Source: Aciduliprofundum sp. MAR08-339 (lineage in GTDB: Archaea; Thermoplasmatota; Thermoplasmata; Thermoplasmatales; Aciduliprofundaceae). Taken from it: a DNA stretch of 64,000 nucleotides. The notes under the pieces were generated by a model that saw only the letters and a list, made by a program, of their open reading frames with translations, searched no databases and was not told the DNA's origin. Location of the stretch: contig NC_019942.1 in NCBI RefSeq assembly GCF_000327505.1, positions 868,001-932,000 on the forward strand. The letters run 5' to 3'. Of this stretch, positions 58,847 to 64,000 are shown in pieces; position 1 is the stretch's first letter; the number at the start of each line of letters is the position of its first letter. A program made the translations under genes and the position numbers.

Positions 58847-61282
58847 ATGGAAAATGCGCGTGAAGATGTGGAAAATGAAGAGATTGCGGAAGAGGTTCAG
58901 GAGTTGGAAGAGGAGGTTTTGGAAGAAGAGGAACCCGAAGAAAGGGTTGAAAAAATTGAGAAAATAGGAAAGATCCTTGAGAGAACCAGAACCCTGCCGC
59001 CCAAACTGGATCTGATAATAAGGATTGCAGCAATCCTGATTGGAGTGTACGAAATACTGTTCATATTCAACTTCAATCTAACGCTCTACGATTTTTTCGC
59101 AAGAATGGGTATGGATATTGGGTTCCTCAAGATAACCTTTCAAACAAAGCAGAGTGAGGCCTTCGTTCTGGCCATGATTCTCCTTATAACATTCTTGCTC
59201 TACCCCAGTAGGAAAACGAAGAAGGAGTTTAGTAGGGTTCCAATATACGATTACATTCTTGCTATTCTAGGGCTGGTGGCAACATTTTATCTCTTCTTTG
59301 TGTATCCACAGTATGCAGAGTATGCCAACGTGTACATGCGCGATGTTGTTTTTGGCATTCTTGCCATCGCACTCGTCCTTGAGGCTACCAGAAGGAGCAT
59401 GGGCTGGGTTTTGCCTGTTGTGGTGCTTGCGTTCCTTGCCTACGGATTCTACCTGATAAACTTTGATGTGATAAGATTCGTACAGCAGTTGTACTTTGAT
59501 GAGGGTATATTTGGTATACCCTTCTTTGTGATGACGATATACGTTTTTGCCTTCATATTCTTTGGAGCGTTTCTGCTAAGAATTGGTGTGAGTGATTACA
59601 TCACAGAGTTTATGATAGCCATATTTGGCAGAAGACCTGGAGGACCTGCAAAATCTGCTGTTATATCCAGTGCATTGATGGGCACAGTAAGTGGCTCCAG
59701 CGTGGCAAATGTGCTCACCACGGGAACTTTTACTATACCTCTGATGAAAAAGGCTGGCTATCCCAAGGAGATAGCGGGTGCCGTTGAGCCCGTATCTTCA
59801 ACAGGTGGACAGTTGATGCCCCCAATAATGGGTGCGGCGGCTTTCATAATGGCAGAGTTTCTGGGATTACCTTACAACTTGATAATAATTGCAGCCGTAG
59901 TTCCTGCTTTTGTGTATTATGCAGGAGTTTATCTCTTCATAGATCTGGAGACAAAGCGCCTCGGTCTCAAGGCACTGCCCCGGGAAAGGTTTGAATCGCT
60001 CAAGTATTTCATCAGGAAATCATACATCCTGCTGCCCATACTGGTTATCACAGTTGCCCTGGTCTGGGGTATAGCGCCCCACATATCGGCTATATCCTCC
60101 CTGGGAGTGGCCATATGGGTGGCTTGGATCTCAAAGGATGACATTGAGGGAAATGAGTTTCTATACGTTGGTATAGTGCTTTTAACCACACTTCTAATGT
60201 TCGCAACAAAAGCCTATGCTCTTATGACTGTGTACGCCCTTCTCATAATTGCTGTTGCACTTATAGCGCTATCATTCAAGCGTGATAACAGATTTGTAAA
60301 GAGAAATGAGAAACTCTACATAACCCTGTCCTTTGTGCTTCTTGTGGCCGTTGTTAAATTTGTGGGGATGACAAATGAGCAACTTCTTCTCATGACAGGA
60401 GTTCTTGGCATAGTGTTCTCCCTGATAGTGGGGTATGCTTCTAAGAGTCCAGAGGGTAAGAAAATGTACTCTGCAACCTACGAATCCATGATTGATGCAG
60501 GTAAGACAAGTACGACGGTGATGCTTGCGGCAGCCTCTGCAGGTCTCATCCAGGGAGTTCTCACAATGACAGGTCTAATAACATCCATAGGTTATACCCT
60601 GATTGGAATCACGGGAGGAAATCTTTTCCTGCTCCTCATACTTGCCATGATATTCAGCCTTATTCTAGGAATGGGTGTGCCGACCACCGCAAATTACATC
60701 ATAACATCACTTGTTGCTGCCCCGGCAATATTCCAGATTGTCAGTAGCACACCCCCATACAATTCAACGGTTCCTGGCTTTGCAACACCCATTGCACTGC
60801 TCGCGGCCCACTTCTTCGTGTTCTATTTCGGTATACTTGCCGACATCACCCCACCTGTGGCTCTGGCATCCTACGCGGGCTCAACTCTGGCCGGAGGTGA
60901 TTTCTGGAAAACATCAAAAAATGCTGTGAAATACGCACTTGCAGGCTACATAGGTCCATACATATATTTCACTCATCCGGAGATGTTCCTCATCACGGTA
61001 CCTCATTGGACAGTGGGAGCGGTTCTGTCTGTGATATACGCGATCGCAGCCACCCTACTTGTCATGTTCATCATGGCCATTGCATTTACAGGATGGTTCA
61101 GGAAGAAGCTGAGGTTTGAAGTGAGGATAGCTCTGGCCATTCTGGGACTTTCCAGTGTTACTCTGAATTACGCGGTGATAGGAGTTTCATTTGCTGTGGT
61201 CCTGATTCTCTGGCTCTTTGGAAATAGGCTACCCATAGGTGCAAGGGAAAAACAGCCAAAAAAGAAAAAGGTAGAGGTGTAA
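58847..61282 (+). CDS. Fused TRAP transporter permease (4TM-12TM)
   Basis: 811-residue membrane protein that combines the small (DctQ-like) and large (DctM-like) TRAP subunits, with roughly 18-20 membrane helices. Recognised by SALMGTVSGSSVANVLTTGTFTIPLMKKAGY (core GSSVANVLTTGTFTIP), EPVSSTGGQLMPPIMGAAAF (core STGGQLMPPIMGAAAF) and GMGVPTTANYI. The first 50 residues are cytoplasmic and very acidic (EEVLEEEEPEERVEKIEK), unlike most relatives. Forms the transporter with the TAXI receptor and DUF1850 protein and is driven by an ion gradient. Confidence 0.92.
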   Translation: MENAREDVENEEIAEEVQELEEEVLEEEEPEERVEKIEKIGKILERTRTLPPKLDLIIRIAAILIGVYEILFIFNFNLTLYDFFARMGMDIGFLKITFQTKQSEAFVLAMILLITFLLYPSRKTKKEFSRVPIYDYILAILGLVATFYLFFVYPQYAEYANVYMRDVVFGILAIALVLEATRRSMGWVLPVVVLAFLAYGFYLINFDVIRFVQQLYFDEGIFGIPFFVMTIYVFAFIFFGAFLLRIGVSDYITEFMIAIFGRRPGGPAKSAVISSALMGTVSGSSVANVLTTGTFTIPLMKKAGYPKEIAGAVEPVSSTGGQLMPPIMGAAAFIMAEFLGLPYNLIIIAAVVPAFVYYAGVYLFIDLETKRLGLKALPRERFESLKYFIRKSYILLPILVITVALVWGIAPHISAISSLGVAIWVAWISKDDIEGNEFLYVGIVLLTTLLMFATKAYALMTVYALLIIAVALIALSFKRDNRFVKRNEKLYITLSFVLLVAVVKFVGMTNEQLLLMTGVLGIVFSLIVGYASKSPEGKKMYSATYESMIDAGKTSTTVMLAAASAGLIQGVLTMTGLITSIGYTLIGITGGNLFLLLILAMIFSLILGMGVPTTANYIITSLVAAPAIFQIVSSTPPYNSTVPGFATPIALLAAHFFVFYFGILADITPPVALASYAGSTLAGGDFWKTSKNAVKYALAGYIGPYIYFTHPEMFLITVPHWTVGAVLSVIYAIAATLLVMFIMAIAFTGWFRKKLRFEVRIALAILGLSSVTLNYAVIGVSFAVVLILWLFGNRLPIGAREKQPKKKKVEV

Positions 61283-61283
61283 T

Positions 61284-61305
61284 TTTCCCAATTTTTTCTT
61301 TTTAA
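61284..61305 (+). terminator. T-rich terminator after the TRAP operon
   Basis: The stretch after the stop codon contains ATTTTTTCTTTTT, a typical archaeal poly-T tract. Confidence 0.45.
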
Positions 61306-61311
61306 AGCAAA

Positions 61312-61320
61312 TATTTATTT
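61312..61320 (+). promoter_or_regulatory. TATA box for leuS
   Basis: TATTTATTT is centred about 25 nt before the ATG at 61341 with no Shine-Dalgarno site, so the message is probably leaderless. Confidence 0.5.
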
Positions 61321-61340
61321 AAGGAATCACATTAAGCCCC

Positions 61341-64000
61341 ATGGATTTTGCGGAAATAGAGCGCAAGTGGCAGAGGAGATGGCAGGAGGATAATATATTC
61401 GAACCCAGGGTGGAGAAGGGAAGGAAGAAGTTTTTCATAACCGTGCCGTATCCATACATGTCCGGATCGCTTCACATCGGTCATGGAAGAACATTCACCA
61501 CAGGGGATATAATAGCAAGGTTCAAGAGATTGCGAGGGTACAATGTGCTCTTTCCCATGGCATTCCATGTGACTGGCACACCGGTTCTCGCCATAGCGGA
61601 TGCCATTCGCAGCGGGGATGAGAGGGTCATTAATCTTTACAGGGAGTATGTGCGCATATACGAGGATGATGAAGAAAGGGTTGAGAAGATAGTCCGATCA
61701 TTCGTGGAGCCTGAGAACATAGCAAGGTACTTTGCTGAAAAGACTCAGCAGGATTTCATAGGGATGGGTTACAGCATTGACTGGCGCAGGAAGTTCCACA
61801 CGGCAGAGCCAATATACAATAAATTCGTTGAGTGGCAGTTCAAAAAACTCTATGATAAGGGTGTGATAAAAAAGGGGGCATATCCCATAACATACAGCCC
61901 AGTGGATGGAAATCCCGTGGGGGAGGATGATATTGAGGATGGAGATGTGAATAAAGTCACGATAATGGAATTTACAGCCATAAAATTCGGGTTTGAAGAT
62001 GGGTACCTTGTGGCAGCCACGCTAAGGCCCGAGACGATATTTGGTGTGACAAACCTCTGGATCAACCCCCATGCTGAGTACTGCGAAGTACTCGTGGATG
62101 GGGAGAAATGGTGGATTTCCAAGGAGGCGGCCGAGAAATTGCATTATCAGAAAGAAAATGTGAAAACGGGAAAATGTGTGAAAGGAGAGTATTTTGTTGG
62201 TAAAACCGTTGTGGAGCCTTCAGAAGGACGAGAAGTGCCAGTTTTGCCTGCAGAATTTGTGGACCCTGATAATGCCACGGGCGTTGTTTATTCCGTGCCT
62301 GCCCACGCTCCCTACGATTACCGTGCCCTTGAGGATCTGAAGAAGAATGATAATATGCTTTTAAAATACGGGCTCAACTCGGAGGAGATAAGGAAAATAG
62401 AGCCGATTAAAATAATTGATATTGAGGGTTATGATATACCTGCAAAGGATATATGCGAGAGAATGAGCATAAAGGACCAGAATGATCCTAGGCTTGAGGA
62501 AGCCACGCAAATAATCTACAAGGATGAATTCTATTCCGGCGTTCTAAATGATAAATGCGGAAAGTTTGCAGGTATAAAGATAAACGAGATAAAGGATGAG
62601 GTTAAAAACTGGCTTAAGGATATGGGTAAGGCGGATGTTTTCTACGAAACCTCAAGAAAGGCAGTGACACGAAACGGACACAAGGTCATCGTGGCTGTTC
62701 TCCAGGATCAGTGGTTCATAGACTACACGCCAGAATGGTGGAAGGATGCAGGGCATAGAGCAGTGGATAAAATGCTATTTTACCCGGAAAAATACAGGGA
62801 TATAATGCATGGCATAATTGACTGGCTTGAAAAGAGGCCATGCGCCCGCAAGAGAGGGCTTGGCACCAGGTTCCCGTGGAACAGGGAGTGGATTATAGAG
62901 AGTTTGAGCGATTCAACGATATATATGGCAATGTACACAATAGTTCACATCCTAAGGAGGGAGAATATAGGGCCTGAGCGGTTGGGTGAAGAGTTTTTTG
63001 ACTATGTTTTCCTTGGCAGGGGTTCAGCCTCAGAAGTTTCAAAAATAACGGGAATAGATGAAAAAATTGTGGAGGAGATGCGCTCTGAGTTCCTTTACTG
63101 GTATCCAAATGATCAAAGGCACACTGCTCCCCCGCATCTCAGCAATCATCTCGCATTTTTCATAATGCACCATGTTGCCATATTCCCAGAGGAGCACTGG
63201 CCCGGTGGGATCACATTGAACGGACTTATGATTCGCGAAGGAGCAAAGATTTCAAAGAGCAAGGGCAACGTGATCCCTCTTGCCCATGTGGCCGATAAGT
63301 ATGGTGTGGATCTCTTCAGGCTCTATTGCGCCCTGAACGCGGATCTTGACAGCGTGGTGGACTGGAGGGAGAGCGAGATCGCCTCTCTCAGGAGAAGATT
63401 TGTGCAGTTTGTGAATCTTGCGGAAGAGAGCATAGAGGTTGAAGATTTGAAAGAACTTAATAGAATGGACAGGTGGCTACTATCCAGATTCTACAGGCTC
63501 TTCAGGGAAAGTGTCGCGCTCTTTGAGAATTTCAGGATAAGGGATGCGATGCTTAATATGTTAATTCATTTTGTGAATGATATCAAGTACTACGAGAGGA
63601 GGGAGGGCCCAGAGCGCAGGAGAAGGATGGTTCGGAGAATTCTTGGGGACTGGCTTCTTATACTCTCCCCAGTAATACCCCATATATGCGAGGAACTCTG
63701 GCACAGGCTTGGGCATGAGAGTTATATCTCCCTTGAAACCCTCCCACCAATAAGGGAAGATTACATTGATGATGTTGTTGAGGCTGAAGAAGAGTACATA
63801 CGTTCTATTCTTGCAGATATCAAGGAAATTGTGGAGGTTGCTAGGATAAAGCCAAGCAAGATATACATTTATACCGCAGAGCGGTGGAAGTGGGAGATAT
63901 TCAATGCACTTAAAGATTCAACTCCCAGGGAGGCCATGAAAATTGCAATGCGAATTCGTAAGGGCAAAGAGACAGCAGATTTTGTTAAGAGATTGCTTAA
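61341..64000 (+). CDS. leuS: Leucyl-tRNA synthetase (3' end cut by window)
   Basis: 886 codons are present and the frame is open to the right edge; the archaeal enzyme is usually about 930-970 residues. The class I HIGH motif is in GSLHIGHGRTF (His45-Ile-Gly-His48) and the KMSKS motif is GAKISKSKGNV (Lys636). The CP1 editing domain lies between them (LRPETIFGVTNLWINP, and VYSVPAHAPYDYRAL), and RHTAPPHLSNHLAFFIMHH leads into the catalytic second half. The C-terminal anticodon-binding domain is partly present. The frame is free of interruption or intein. Confidence 0.95.
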   Translation, partial: MDFAEIERKWQRRWQEDNIFEPRVEKGRKKFFITVPYPYMSGSLHIGHGRTFTTGDIIARFKRLRGYNVLFPMAFHVTGTPVLAIADAIRSGDERVINLYREYVRIYEDDEERVEKIVRSFVEPENIARYFAEKTQQDFIGMGYSIDWRRKFHTAEPIYNKFVEWQFKKLYDKGVIKKGAYPITYSPVDGNPVGEDDIEDGDVNKVTIMEFTAIKFGFEDGYLVAATLRPETIFGVTNLWINPHAEYCEVLVDGEKWWISKEAAEKLHYQKENVKTGKCVKGEYFVGKTVVEPSEGREVPVLPAEFVDPDNATGVVYSVPAHAPYDYRALEDLKKNDNMLLKYGLNSEEIRKIEPIKIIDIEGYDIPAKDICERMSIKDQNDPRLEEATQIIYKDEFYSGVLNDKCGKFAGIKINEIKDEVKNWLKDMGKADVFYETSRKAVTRNGHKVIVAVLQDQWFIDYTPEWWKDAGHRAVDKMLFYPEKYRDIMHGIIDWLEKRPCARKRGLGTRFPWNREWIIESLSDSTIYMAMYTIVHILRRENIGPERLGEEFFDYVFLGRGSASEVSKITGIDEKIVEEMRSEFLYWYPNDQRHTAPPHLSNHLAFFIMHHVAIFPEEHWPGGITLNGLMIREGAKISKSKGNVIPLAHVADKYGVDLFRLYCALNADLDSVVDWRESEIASLRRRFVQFVNLAEESIEVEDLKELNRMDRWLLSRFYRLFRESVALFENFRIRDAMLNMLIHFVNDIKYYERREGPERRRRMVRRILGDWLLILSPVIPHICEELWHRLGHESYISLETLPPIREDYIDDVVEAEEEYIRSILADIKEIVEVARIKPSKIYIYTAERWKWEIFNALKDSTPREAMKIAMRIRKGKETADFVKRLL

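Overview
The window looks like the chromosome of a thermophilic euryarchaeon of the Thermoplasmata/DHVE2 kind, most like Aciduliprofundum; the genus is inferred from gene content, since no search could be run. The evidence is archaeal ribosomal, TBP, TFS and RpoN genes, archaeal EF-1alpha and EF-2, TATA-box promoters about 25 nt before many start codons, a reverse gyrase (a marker of high-temperature growth), a detached 5S rRNA gene, a group 3b type sulfhydrogenase and peptide/2-oxoacid metabolism. Coding density is very high. No CRISPR array, insertion sequence, integrase or other mobile element was seen.

Layout. 1-5.7 kb: end of a sulfhydrogenase operon (hydG-hydD-hydA), then a tightly overlapped run of inositol-phosphatase family protein, NAD kinase, JAMM protease and translin-like protein, and a diadenylate cyclase (dacZ). 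5.7-10.6 kb (minus): str operon S12-S7-EF-2-EF-1alpha-S10. 10.7-21.6 kb: RNA m5C methyltransferase, a DUF835 protein, L10e, an HTH regulator with a radical-SAM enzyme, a lone molybdopterin oxidoreductase divergent from a PfpI/DJ-1 protein, serine hydroxymethyltransferase, and a four-gene 2-oxoacid:ferredoxin oxidoreductase operon. 21.7-28.4 kb: tRNA-Val and a 2159-residue pilin-like multidomain surface protein with a von Willebrand A module. 28.4-33.2 kb (minus): pyruvate kinase and a polar amino-acid ABC transporter with two permeases. 33.3-43.8 kb: a KaiC-like ATPase with its HTH partner, reverse gyrase, TFS, an RNase HII/UPF1-like helicase/methyltransferase group, a second methyltransferase and a DRG GTPase. 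43.8-51.8 kb: CoA-disulfide-reductase-like flavoprotein, gamma-carbonic anhydrase-like protein, degenerate receiver, Thi4, FtsZ with a membrane protein, RtcB and an ammonium transporter. 52.2-64 kb: citrate lyase citDEF, 5S rRNA, TBP, tRNA-Pro, the L18e-L13-S9-RpoN operon, a TAXI-type TRAP transporter, and most of leuS.

How it works together. The content suits an anaerobic, sulfur-linked, peptide- and organic-acid-using heterotroph: amino acids and organic acids are imported (ABC, TRAP, Amt), 2-oxoacids are oxidised with ferredoxin as acceptor, electrons can leave through the NADPH/sulfur hydrogenase and the CoA-dependent flavoprotein, and pyruvate kinase and citrate lyase connect to central carbon.

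Most notable observations: (i) the citrate lyase acyl-carrier subunit has Lys where the prosthetic-group Ser should be; (ii) a VWA-containing block splits a surface domain of the giant pilin-like protein; (iii) several perfect inverted repeats sit in promoters (HTH/radical-SAM, thi4, CoADR-like, the Mo-enzyme/PfpI divergent region, amt), pointing to uncharacterised local regulators; (iv) eight of nine convergent protein-gene pairs overlap at their stop codons; (v) a membrane protein overlaps the end of ftsZ.
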